A stretch of 64,000 bases of DNA, taken from NCBI RefSeq assembly GCF_030373265.1, contig NZ_JAUCZC010000001.1:62001-126000 (forward strand), written 5' to 3'. A model generated the notes under the pieces. It worked only from the letters and a program-made list of their open reading frames with translations, searched no databases and had not been told where the DNA came from. How positions within the stretch are numbered: the stretch's first letter is position 1; every line of letters begins with the position of its first letter. Source of the DNA: Blastomonas sp. Its GTDB lineage: Bacteria; Pseudomonadota; Alphaproteobacteria; Sphingomonadales; Sphingomonadaceae. This document shows, piece by piece, positions 23,366 through 31,764 of this stretch. A program made the translations under genes and the position numbers.

Positions 23366-23654
23366 GAACTAGGGTCGATCTTTCGAATGGTAACAATGAT
23401 ACTCTATGCCATATTTGGATCATAGCAAGCAGGCGGAGCGGTTCTCCCCGACCCCCTCCCGCCCAACACCTGCTTGATCGATTCCGCAGCTAGATCGGAC
23501 ACCCCAAGGCTGCGGATAGGGTGGCGCATCGGTCCGCCGAGGTCGCAGCTTGAGCCCCCGGTGCGCCACCCGACTAATCCTTCCAGAACGAAGCCCGCGG
23601 CAGCCACCGGAGCGCGGATTTGGCCGAGGCTAGCCGCTCGCTGTCCGCGCGCGT
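23366..23654. other. non-coding gap with two inverted repeats
   Basis: Between the OxyR-like gene and the end of the exporter operon no coding frame looks real. It holds two GC-rich inverted repeats: CAAGCAGG / CCTGCTTG (23426-23433 and 23469-23476) and the 10-base arms GGGTGGCGCA / TGCGCCACCC (23519-23528 and 23562-23571). Neither has a T tract, so they are not ordinary terminators. Confidence 0.6.
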
Positions 23655-25154
23655 CTAAGGTTGCGCCACGCCTGCAAAATCGTCGGTGAGTTGCAAGGCA
23701 TCGAGATCCGCGGCGACTGCCACCAGATCTGCGCGCGCCTGAGCCAGCCGGAACTCGGCATCCAGCCTGCGTATTGCGGCATTGGCGGCAGCGTCTTCGC
23801 GCAGATTGACCAGGAAGAAATCGCTGGCGCCAGCCTGGAACAGCCTGCGCTCACCCGAGGCGAGCTTTTCGGCCTGTACCTCTTCGTCGCGCGCCAGCAC
23901 CGCAAGCCGCTCGGCGGCGGTGAGGTTGGTGGAGAGCTGCTCGATCTCGGCGATAATCTGTTCCTCGCTCTGGCGGCGGCGCCATTCGAGCGCGGAGATC
24001 GTCGCTTCGGCGGCTGCAACCTGGCCCTTTGCGGCGCGGTTCTGCAGCGGCATCGAGAAGGTGAAACCGACGACGGTTTCGAACGGATCGCGCGAGCGTC
24101 CGCCGAGACCGATATCTCCGAAATCCTGCCCGGCTTCCGCAAACAGCCTGAGCGAGGGAAGCAGGCGGTTGCGCTCGAGCTCCAGCCGGGTTTCGCCCTG
24201 CTCGAGCCGTTGCTCGATCAACAGGATATCCGGCCTGCGCGCCAGCACCGCGGCGGGGTCGGTCGCGCGCGCCTGCGGGATCATCGGCAAATTGGATGGC
24301 AGGTCGGCAGGCGTGGCGACGCGCGGCCTGCCGTTATCGTCGCGCCAGAACAGCGAAAGCCTTTGCGCGGCATTGGCAAGGTCGCGCTCGGCCGCGACCA
24401 GCAGCGACTGGCGGCGCAGCAGGTTCTGTTCGTTCTCGGTCAGCAGGATCGCGGCGCGCGCGCCGAGCTGCACCTGGCGGCGGATGCCGACCTGCCGGTC
24501 CTCGGCAAGCTGCACCTGCGCCCGGTAGACCTTGACCTGCTGGCCCGCCGCCACCCATTGCCCATAGGTCTGGATCGCGCGTTGCTGCACCCCGATGGCG
24601 ATGATCAGCGCATCGAGCCCGGCCATGTCGCGCTCGATCAGCGCGTTGCGTTGCCCGAACCGGCGCTCGTCGATATAGCGGTCGCGCAGCAGCGCGAAGA
24701 TGCCGCGAACCTTGAGTTCGCCCAGCCGGTTGGTGAAGCTGTAGTCCTCGTAGATCGGAAAATCGCCGCGCGACACGCGGTAGCTGGCCTCGAGCTGGCC
24801 GCCATTGTTGGTCAGCGGCTGGATCGCCTTGCCCTGAACATAGGTGCCGTCATAAAAGCCGGTGACGCGCGAAAAGCCTTCGCCGGTGAACAATAAGTCG
24901 AACGCGCCTTCGCTCGCCAGCACCCGACCATCGGCTGCGCGGGCCATGGCCAGCGCTTCGAGGATCGTCGGAGCAAAGCGCCTCGATGACGCAAGCACCT
25001 CATCGAGTTGAAGCCCCTGCGCCTGCGGCATGGGTTGAACGGCGGGCGTTTGCACGGGCACCGCCGAAGGGCGCGCAACCTGGGCCAGGCCGGGCGAGGC
25101 GAGGGTCGCCAGCGCCAGCACAGCGGCGCTGGCCAAAGGCAGGGCACGGCGCAT
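23655..25154 (-). CDS. TolC-family outer membrane factor of the exporter operon
   Basis: A 499-residue protein with a signal peptide (cleavage near residue 25, GLAQVARP) and two repeated outer-membrane-efflux domains typical of TolC-type channels. The segments ARRPDILLIEQRLEQGETRLELERNRLLPSL and AEATISALEWRRRQSEEQII are characteristic of the helical periplasmic tunnel. It would provide the outer membrane exit duct for the ABC and HlyD-like partners encoded just upstream. ATG 25154 overlaps the stop of the HlyD-like gene as TGATG. It differs from the NodT/OprM-type factor at 38.3 kb, so the window holds two independent outer membrane factors. Confidence 0.85.
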   Translation of the reverse strand: MRRALPLASAAVLALATLASPGLAQVARPSAVPVQTPAVQPMPQAQGLQLDEVLASSRRFAPTILEALAMARAADGRVLASEGAFDLLFTGEGFSRVTGFYDGTYVQGKAIQPLTNNGGQLEASYRVSRGDFPIYEDYSFTNRLGELKVRGIFALLRDRYIDERRFGQRNALIERDMAGLDALIIAIGVQQRAIQTYGQWVAAGQQVKVYRAQVQLAEDRQVGIRRQVQLGARAAILLTENEQNLLRRQSLLVAAERDLANAAQRLSLFWRDDNGRPRVATPADLPSNLPMIPQARATDPAAVLARRPDILLIEQRLEQGETRLELERNRLLPSLRLFAEAGQDFGDIGLGGRSRDPFETVVGFTFSMPLQNRAAKGQVAAAEATISALEWRRRQSEEQIIAEIEQLSTNLTAAERLAVLARDEEVQAEKLASGERRLFQAGASDFFLVNLREDAAANAAIRRLDAEFRLAQARADLVAVAADLDALQLTDDFAGVAQP

Positions 25155-26206
25155 CAGCGCGTCTCCTTCCTGGTCGTGCCGCCGCTCTGGTTCTCCTCGA
25201 TCAGCGCCGGGTTCTGCAGCGGGAAGTCGTTCAGCTGACGCCACAGTTCGAAGCCGACAGAAACCTCTTCCATCGCCACCCAGCCACGCGCATTCGCACC
25301 GAGCCGGACATAGGGCTCGCCGGGCCATGGCGTCTTGCCACGGGCTTCCTGCACCAGCACGCGGAACAGCCCGTTGGTCGAGGCGGCAAGGTCGACCTGC
25401 TGCACCTCGCCATCGAACAGGCCGCGCGCGACCGAGGGCCAGCCCGAGAACTGGATCGCTGGCCACCCTTCGAATTCCAGCCGGACCGGCTGGCCCCGCC
25501 TGATCAGCGGCACGTCGCGCCCGTCGACATAGATTTCGACGACGCGGCGCGCCTGGGTCGGCGCAAAGCTGGCCAGCACGTCGCCCTGCGAAACCATGGT
25601 GGCCTTGTCGCCGCCGGTGATCCGCTGGATCACGCCGTTGCGCGGCGCGCGGACGGTCTGCAGCGATTGGCGGGCAAGGTTGATGTCAATCTGGGTGATG
25701 GCGGCCTGCGCTTCGGCCACCCTGGCCTCCATTTCGGCCACCTTGATGCGCGCAAGCTCGGCCTCGCGCTGCGATGCCAACCCTTCGCTGAACAGCGTGC
25801 CGGTGCGCCCGACATCTAGCCGCGCGGTGCCCAGTGCACTGGCCGCCGCAGCCGCCTTGGCTTCGGCCAGGGCTCGCTCGGCGCGCAGACGCTGCAGCAG
25901 CATCGGATCATTATCGGCAATCAGAGCGATCGGGTCGCCTTCGTTCACCGCCTGGCCGTCCTGCACATACCACCGCTCGATCCTGCCGGAGACCAGCGCG
26001 GTGACGTTCTGCAGCCGGTCCTGCGGGTTGAGCGCGATCACCTGGCCCGCGCCATAAGCGGTCTGCACCCAGGGCACGTAAACCATGAAAATGGCAGAGG
26101 CGATCAGCCCGATCACCACCATCAGCGCAAACGCGCGTAGCGGGCGCGGGGTGCGCATGCTGGCAAGAGTATGGAACCGCGAAAGAGCGTGATCACGCAT
26201 GGCCAT
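25154..26206 (-). CDS. HlyD-type membrane fusion protein
   Basis: A 350-residue periplasmic adaptor. One N-terminal TM helix (about 23-47) is followed by a biotinyl-lipoyl-like beta segment (VTALVSGRIERWYVQDGQAVNEGDPI), a coiled-coil hairpin (LLQRLRAERALAEAKAAAAA through ARVAEAQAAITQIDIN), the returning lipoyl half (VRAPRNGVIQRI) and a beta-barrel domain. HlyD proteins bridge an inner membrane transporter to a TolC channel. Two starts, ATG 26206 and 26200, follow GGAGGAG. It overlaps the end of the ABC gene by 14 bases. Confidence 0.87.
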   Translation of the reverse strand: MAMRDHALSRFHTLASMRTPRPLRAFALMVVIGLIASAIFMVYVPWVQTAYGAGQVIALNPQDRLQNVTALVSGRIERWYVQDGQAVNEGDPIALIADNDPMLLQRLRAERALAEAKAAAAASALGTARLDVGRTGTLFSEGLASQREAELARIKVAEMEARVAEAQAAITQIDINLARQSLQTVRAPRNGVIQRITGGDKATMVSQGDVLASFAPTQARRVVEIYVDGRDVPLIRRGQPVRLEFEGWPAIQFSGWPSVARGLFDGEVQQVDLAASTNGLFRVLVQEARGKTPWPGEPYVRLGANARGWVAMEEVSVGFELWRQLNDFPLQNPALIEENQSGGTTRKETR

Positions 26207-27914
26207 TGCGCTCCTCCATGCCGTGGCGGCGTGTCAGGGCGAGAAACTCGTCCGGATCTTCGAGGATCTGCTGCCCGTTCTTGCCGAGCCACAAATAGCG
26301 GCAGTCGGAGTTGGCTTCGGGACGGTAGCTGAACTGGATCATCGTGGATCCTGCAGCGTGCAGCGCATCCCGGACATTTTGCAGGATTACGGGCTCGACC
26401 ATGTCGAACAGCCCGGTCAGTATCAGTATGCGCGGGCATTTGAGCATCGCCCCGGCCAGCTTCAGACGCAGCGACTCTGCATAAGACAGCGGCCATCCGC
26501 TGGTCGAAAGCTGGGTATCGAGGCCCTCGGGAAGTTCTGTCACCCGGTCGTCGAGGCCCACGAGCGCCAACGCCCTAAGAATATCGGAAGAGGTGACGGT
26601 GGCGCCGGCCAGCCTCAGATAATCGCGGATGCTCGCTTGGACGATGGTGGGTCGGTCGAGCACGATGATCTCGCTTCGCAGGCGGAACATGTCCACCATG
26701 GCGATATCCTGTCCGCCAAGCGTCACGATGCCAGTGGAGGGGGTGATATACCGCTTCATCGCATGGGTGAAAAGCCGCTGAACCTCATGCGTTTGGGCCT
26801 GGGCAATGATCTGGCTGCCCGCGGCAATGGCGATGTTGAGGGTGATGCCCGATGCGGTCGAGGGATGAGTCACCCCGCGCAGCACCAGGTCGCTGCCGCT
26901 GATCGCGTCCTCTCCCTCGCGGGCCTCTTCTTCCTGCTCGATCTGGTAGATCAGGCCGATCTCCTCGGCGGCGGCGACAAGATCATAGGTAATGTCGAGA
27001 TACGCTCCCATCTGGCCCAGACCAAAGAATGCGGCCGAAAGGATCAGCTCCGCCGCGACCAGCTGGCCGATCGAAAGCTCGCCCTGGATCACCAGCCAGC
27101 CGCCCAGCGCCAGCAGTCCGGCACTCGCAAAGGCATAGAGCAGCAGGAACGCCACCGTCTGCGAAAGGGTATAGCGGAAATGCTTGGCCTTGGCCGCGAT
27201 ATAGTCCGAGGTCACCGCTTCCGACCGGTCCAGCGCATAATCGACATGCCGCCCGGATTTATAGAAGCCGTTCGACGCCCCGACATTCTCCAGCCAGCCG
27301 GCGGCAGCGTATTTGGCGTGGCTCATCGCGATGCCCGAGCGGATCGCGCCGCGCGTCCACACCAACAGGATCATGAACGCCAAGCCTATGACGATCAGGT
27401 TGAACGCCAGAAAGAACGGGTGATAGAAAGCGGTAACCACGAAACCGACCACCGATTGCAGGATGATGGTGAAGCCGCCGATCAACAGGCTGGGCACCGC
27501 CTTCTGGACGGTCACCACGTCGAAATAGCGGTTGAAGAGATCCTGCCGCTTGGTGTCCTCGAAAAACGGATTGCGCGCATGAATCGAGCGGAGCGTGATC
27601 TCCGCGACCTGCCGCGCATAGAACCGGCGGGTAAACAGCTCCATCGCATAGATGCGCAGCGCCGACAGCAGCACCGCGATCAGCAGCAGGCCGAGTAGCG
27701 TCCCCGCGAGCGTCACCAGAGGTGTCACCAGAGCGGTGTTGGCGACCGAATTGATCAGCATCTGCACCGAGATCGGGGTCGCCAGCGACAGCACCGAGAC
27801 CGCCACGCCATAGATCAGCGCCAGCCAGATGAAGCTGCGCTCGCCTTTCAACAATCCCAACATCCAGCGCACGGCTTCGCGCGCGCCCATTACGTGTCCC
27901 GATGCTGCCGCCAT
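26193..27914 (-). CDS. ABC exporter-like protein with degenerate nucleotide-binding domain
   Basis: A 573-residue protein with the layout of a type I exporter half-transporter: six TM helices (about 28-300) then a C-terminal domain aligned with an ABC ATPase. The ATPase motifs are lost. Where the Walker A loop should read GxxGxGKS/T there is AAGSQIIAQAQTHE (about 364-376). The signature LSGGQ is LSYAE (about 478), and the Walker B end LDE is LTG (ILILTGLFDM, about 493-503). The frame is otherwise intact and the TM part well preserved, so this is a maintained protein, not a fresh pseudogene. Start ATG 27914 follows CAGGCGG; the frame opens at GTG 27959. It may act with a separate ATPase or as a non-ATP-driven scaffold. 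Confidence 0.8.
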   Translation of the reverse strand: MAAASGHVMGAREAVRWMLGLLKGERSFIWLALIYGVAVSVLSLATPISVQMLINSVANTALVTPLVTLAGTLLGLLLIAVLLSALRIYAMELFTRRFYARQVAEITLRSIHARNPFFEDTKRQDLFNRYFDVVTVQKAVPSLLIGGFTIILQSVVGFVVTAFYHPFFLAFNLIVIGLAFMILLVWTRGAIRSGIAMSHAKYAAAGWLENVGASNGFYKSGRHVDYALDRSEAVTSDYIAAKAKHFRYTLSQTVAFLLLYAFASAGLLALGGWLVIQGELSIGQLVAAELILSAAFFGLGQMGAYLDITYDLVAAAEEIGLIYQIEQEEEAREGEDAISGSDLVLRGVTHPSTASGITLNIAIAAGSQIIAQAQTHEVQRLFTHAMKRYITPSTGIVTLGGQDIAMVDMFRLRSEIIVLDRPTIVQASIRDYLRLAGATVTSSDILRALALVGLDDRVTELPEGLDTQLSTSGWPLSYAESLRLKLAGAMLKCPRILILTGLFDMVEPVILQNVRDALHAAGSTMIQFSYRPEANSDCRYLWLGKNGQQILEDPDEFLALTRRHGMEERNGHA

Positions 27915-28104
27915 ATGTCCGCCTGTAAGCCTGCCCAAAAATCCAAGGTCGCCGATCACGAATTAGAGTGTGGCGCCGATAAGCCAATTCGAAAGGCACA
28001 GTCAGAAGCGATAGGCTTTGTCTATCGATCATCCCGCGCCCGAACCAGGCTTCCTGGTGCAGCTATGCCCCAAAGCGGTAGAACTCAGAACTGCAAAAAA
28101 GGGT

Positions 28105-31083
28105 TCAGCGCGTCAGCATCGGTGCGAGATAATGCCCCGTATAACTACGCTCGACCTTGGCGACCTGTTCGGGCGTACCTTCGGCGACGATCTCGCCGCC
28201 CTTGACCCCGCCTTCGGGGCCGAGGTCGATGATCCAGTCGGCGGTCTTGATGACGTCGAGATTGTGCTCGATCACCACCACCGAGTTCCCCTGATCAACC
28301 AGCCGGTGCAGCACCTCGAGCAGCTTGCGTACGTCCTCGAAGTGAAGACCTGTGGTCGGCTCGTCGAGTATGTACAGCGTCTGCCCGGTCGAGCGGCGGC
28401 TAAGCTCCTTGGCGAGCTTGACGCGCTGCGCCTCGCCGCCGCTGAGCGTCGTCGCCTGCTGGCCGACCTTGACATAGCCAAGGCCGACTTCCCACAGCAT
28501 CGCCATCTTGTCGCGGATCGGCGGCACCGCCTTGAAGAACTCGACCGCGTCCTCGACCGTCATGTCGAGCACATCGGCGATAGAGTGGCCCTTGAACTTC
28601 ACCTCGAGCGTCTCGCGGTTGTAGCGCTTGCCGCCGCAATCCTCGCAGGTGACGTAGACATCGGGGAGGAAGTGCATCTCGATCTTGATCAGACCGTCGC
28701 CCTGGCACTTCTCGCAGCGGCCGCCCTTGACGTTGAAGCTGAACCGCCCCGGCTTGTAGCCGCGCGCAAGGCTTTCGGGCAATGCTGCGAACCAGTCGCG
28801 GATGTTGGTGAACGCGCCCGTGTAGGTCGCGGGGTTGGAGCGCGGGGTGCGGCCAATCGGCGACTGGTCGATGTCGATCACCTTGTCGCAATGCTCGAGC
28901 CCGGCGATCTTGTCGTGCGCGCCCGCGATGATCCGCGCACCGTTCAAGGCACGTGCGGCGCCGGCGTAAAGTGTGTCGATGGTGAAGCTCGACTTGCCCG
29001 ATCCCGATACCCCGGTGATGCAGGTGAAGGTGCCCAGCGGGATCGACGCGGTCACCCCGGTCAGGTTGTTGGCGCGCGCATTGTGCACGGTGAGCTTCTT
29101 GCCGTTGCCCTTGCGGCGCTTGGCCGGAACCTCGATCTTGCGCGTGCCGTTGAGATATTGCGCGGTAAGTGAGCGTTCGGATTTCAGGATCTGGTCGAGC
29201 GTGCCCTCGGCGACGATCTCGCCGCCATGCACGCCCGCGCCGGGGCCGAGGTCGACGATATAGTCGGCGGTGCGGATCGCGTCTTCGTCATGCTCGACGA
29301 CGATCACGGTGTTGCCGAGATCGCGCAGGCGTTTCAAGGTGACCAGCAGCCGGTCGTTGTCCTTCTGGTGCAGCCCGATGCTGGGCTCATCGAGCACGTA
29401 GAGAACCCCCGACAGTCCGCTGCCGATCTGGCTGGCGAGCCGGATCCGCTGGCTCTCGCCGCCCGAGAGCGTGCCCGAGGTGCGGTCGAGGTTGAGATAG
29501 TCGAGCCCGACATTGTTGAGAAAGCCCAGCCGCTCGATGATCTCCTTGAGGATCGCCTTGGCGATCTGCTGCTGCTGCGCGCCGAGCTTGTCGTTCAATG
29601 TCTCGAAGAATGCCAGTGCATCGGCGACCGAGCGGCGGGTGGAGATCGAGATATCCTCGCCGGCGATCTTGACCGAGCGCGCCTCGGGCTTGAGCCGCGC
29701 GCCATCGCAGACTTCGCACGGCTGCGCGGTCTGGTACTTGCTCAGCTCCTCGCGCATCCACGCGCTTTCGGTCTGCAGCAGGCGGCGGTTGAGGTTGCCG
29801 ATGACGCCCTCGAACGCCTTTTTGACCTCGTACGACTTGCGCCCGTCCTGGAACCGCAAGGTAACCGGCTTGCCACCGGTGCCATGGAGGATGATCAGCT
29901 TTACCTCGCCGGGAAGGTCCTGCCACGGCGTTTCGAGTGCGAAGCCGAATTCTCGGCCAAGAGAGCTCAGCACCTGCATGTAATAAGGCGAGGGCGGGTT
30001 GGACTTGGCCCAGGGGACGATCGCGCCCTTTGTGAGGCTGAGCTCTTCGTTCGGGACGACCAATTGTGGGTCGAAATACATCTTCTCGCCCAGACCATCG
30101 CACGCGGGGCAGGCGCCCTGCGGCGCGTTGAACGAGAACAGACGCGGCTCGATCGCCTCGATGGTGAAGCCCGAGACCGGGCAGGCGAAGCGTTCGGAAA
30201 AGATGATGCGGTTGTCGGGGATGCCGACGTTCTTCATGCCTTTCTTGCTCCCCTCTCCTTCAGGGGAGGGGCCGGGGGTGGGGGATGGATTAGCAGCCTT
30301 GCCGTCAGGCCCCACCCCAAACCCCTCCCCTGAAGGGGAGGGGCTTCCCAGCGCCGCTACCGTGCCATCGGCCAGATCGACGAACGCCAGCCCGTCGGCG
30401 AGCTTGAGCGCGGTCTCGAAGCTGTCGGCGAGCCGGGTTTCGATGCCTTCGCGCACCGCGATGCGGTCGACCACCACCTCGATGTCGTGCTTGTATTTCT
30501 TGTCGAGCGCGGGCGCCTCGTCGATCTCGTGGAATTCACCGTCGATGCGCACGCGGGTAAAGCCCGCCTTCTGCCATTCGGCGAGCTCCTTGCGGTACTC
30601 GCCCTTGCGGCCGCGCACCACGGGGGCGAGCAGATAGAAGCGGGTGCCCTCAGGCAGCGCCATCACACGGTCGACCATCATGCTGACGGTCTGCGCGGTG
30701 ATAGGCAGGCCGGTGGCGGGCGAATAAGGGACGCCGACGCGCGCCCACAGCAGGCGCATATAGTCGTAAATTTCGGTGACGGTGGCGACCGTCGAGCGTG
30801 GATTGCGGCTTGTCGTCTTCTGCTCGATGCTGATTGCCGGGCTGAGGCCGTCGATATGCTCGACATCGGGCTTCTGCATCATCTCGAGGAACTGGCGCGC
30901 ATAGGCCGAAAGCGATTCGACATAGCGCCGCTGCCCCTCGGCATAGATCGTGTCGAACGCGAGGCTGGATTTGCCGCTTCCCGACAGACCGGTGATCACG
31001 ATCAATTGATCGCGCGGCAGATCGATGTCCACGCCCTTGAGATTGTGCTCGCGCGCGCCGCGCACAGAAATATGAGTCAGCAT
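28105..31083 (-). CDS. uvrA: excinuclease ABC subunit A (UvrA) with inserted repeat peptide
   Basis: A 992-residue UvrA, the damage-recognition ATPase of nucleotide excision repair. Both ABC modules are complete: Walker [10 protein letters not shown] (about 32-40) and GVSGSGKSS (second half), signatures TLSGGESQR and TLSGGEAQR, and Walker B LYVLDEPS and LYILDEPT. Zinc-finger Cys sets [21 protein letters not shown] and CEKCQGDG...CEDCGG are present. Residues about 247-279 are an extra Ser/Pro/Gly/Glu-rich stretch encoded by a palindromic DNA repeat, placed between the UvrB-binding region and the first zinc module. Transcription likely starts at a LexA-controlled promoter just upstream. Confidence 0.95.
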   Translation of the reverse strand: MLTHISVRGAREHNLKGVDIDLPRDQLIVITGLSGSGKSSLAFDTIYAEGQRRYVESLSAYARQFLEMMQKPDVEHIDGLSPAISIEQKTTSRNPRSTVATVTEIYDYMRLLWARVGVPYSPATGLPITAQTVSMMVDRVMALPEGTRFYLLAPVVRGRKGEYRKELAEWQKAGFTRVRIDGEFHEIDEAPALDKKYKHDIEVVVDRIAVREGIETRLADSFETALKLADGLAFVDLADGTVAALGSPSPSGEGFGVGPDGKAANPSPTPGPSPEGEGSKKGMKNVGIPDNRIIFSERFACPVSGFTIEAIEPRLFSFNAPQGACPACDGLGEKMYFDPQLVVPNEELSLTKGAIVPWAKSNPPSPYYMQVLSSLGREFGFALETPWQDLPGEVKLIILHGTGGKPVTLRFQDGRKSYEVKKAFEGVIGNLNRRLLQTESAWMREELSKYQTAQPCEVCDGARLKPEARSVKIAGEDISISTRRSVADALAFFETLNDKLGAQQQQIAKAILKEIIERLGFLNNVGLDYLNLDRTSGTLSGGESQRIRLASQIGSGLSGVLYVLDEPSIGLHQKDNDRLLVTLKRLRDLGNTVIVVEHDEDAIRTADYIVDLGPGAGVHGGEIVAEGTLDQILKSERSLTAQYLNGTRKIEVPAKRRKGNGKKLTVHNARANNLTGVTASIPLGTFTCITGVSGSGKSSFTIDTLYAGAARALNGARIIAGAHDKIAGLEHCDKVIDIDQSPIGRTPRSNPATYTGAFTNIRDWFAALPESLARGYKPGRFSFNVKGGRCEKCQGDGLIKIEMHFLPDVYVTCEDCGGKRYNRETLEVKFKGHSIADVLDMTVEDAVEFFKAVPPIRDKMAMLWEVGLGYVKVGQQATTLSGGEAQRVKLAKELSRRSTGQTLYILDEPTTGLHFEDVRKLLEVLHRLVDQGNSVVVIEHNLDVIKTADWIIDLGPEGGVKGGEIVAEGTPEQVAKVERSYTGHYLAPMLTR
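30248..30343. repeat. palindromic GC-rich repeat inserted in frame in uvrA
   Basis: A 96-base nested palindrome. Each end is a hairpin (CCCCTCTCCT/AGGGGAGGGG-like at the left, CCCCTCCCCT-GA-AGGGGAGGGG at the right), and the ends pair further through GGGGGTGGGG and CCCCACCCC around a central loop. The inner portion (GTCAGGCCCCACCCC) resembles that of the intergenic repeat at 48.7 kb (GTTCAGGCCCACCCC). It is exactly 32 codons long and leaves the reading frame open. Confidence 0.8.
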
Positions 31084-31090
31084 GGAGTGC

Positions 31091-31119
31091 CTTATGTTCT
31101 ATTGATGTTCTGGTTGCAA
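31091..31119 (-). promoter_or_regulatory. uvrA promoter with LexA (SOS) box
   Basis: TTGCAA and CATAAG spaced by 17 bases on the minus strand. Between them, at 31110-31096, lies GAAC-N7-GAAC, the reverse complement of the alphaproteobacterial LexA site GTTC-N7-GTTC. The match to the eight fixed bases is perfect and the site is 13 bases from the uvrA start codon. Confidence 0.8.
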
Positions 31120-31281
31120 GCGGGGGAGTTTCGCAAAGCCGCAGCGATTATGCCGTGTCGCAGCAGATGGTGGTCACACCCGGAACGCACAAGCCCCGCG
31201 TGCACCTTCGAATGGAACGGCTTTGCGCGGTTTGCGTTGGCGTGTTAACCGAAATCAACTTTGGTTTGAGGGAATGACCAT

Positions 31282-31740
31282 ATGACGATCGACTTTTTGC
31301 GTTCAGCCTCGGCAGCCGCGCTGCTGGCGGGCTGCCTCATCGCCGCTCCGCTGAGCGCGCAGCAGGCACCTGTCGAAGAGACCGAGGCGGCCGATAGCGG
31401 ATCCATGGACCCGTCTCCCGTGACCGCCAATCCCAGCTCGGCAGAAGAGCAGGCTGCCCGCGAGTCCGCCAATCAGAGCCAGCTCGAAATGCAGCGCGCG
31501 CAGTTGCGCAGCAATGCCGAGAACCAGGCCGAATATGACGCTCGCCGCTCGAGCTATGAAAGCCAGATGCAGCTTTACGAGAACACGGTCGAATCCCGGG
31601 CGCGGGCCGAGGCTGAATATGCGCAGATCAAGCAGCTCTACGATGCGATCCATGCGCAGTGGGAAGCCGATGTGGCCGCGTGCAATGCCGGAAACCGCAA
31701 ACGTTGCGCGCAGACCCCTCCGCCGCCCGCCCCGCAGTGA
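31282..31740 (+). CDS. secreted coiled-coil protein of unknown function
   Basis: A 152-residue protein with a Sec signal peptide ending near PLSAQ (about residue 26). A LLAGC stretch inside the signal could be a lipobox but lies too early in the core, so ordinary signal peptidase I cleavage is more likely. The middle (about 55-125) is highly charged and helical, with Gln/Glu/Arg heptad-like spacing (QRAQLRSNAENQAEYDARRS). Two Cys near the C-terminus (ACNAGNRKRC) may form a disulfide, and the tail is Pro-rich. ATG 31282 follows GAGGGAATG. I recognise no family beyond similar sphingomonad hypotheticals. Confidence 0.7.
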   Translation: MTIDFLRSASAAALLAGCLIAAPLSAQQAPVEETEAADSGSMDPSPVTANPSSAEEQAARESANQSQLEMQRAQLRSNAENQAEYDARRSSYESQMQLYENTVESRARAEAEYAQIKQLYDAIHAQWEADVAACNAGNRKRCAQTPPPPAPQ

Positions 31741-31764
31741 GGTCAGGGACTGGCGTTCCTGACG

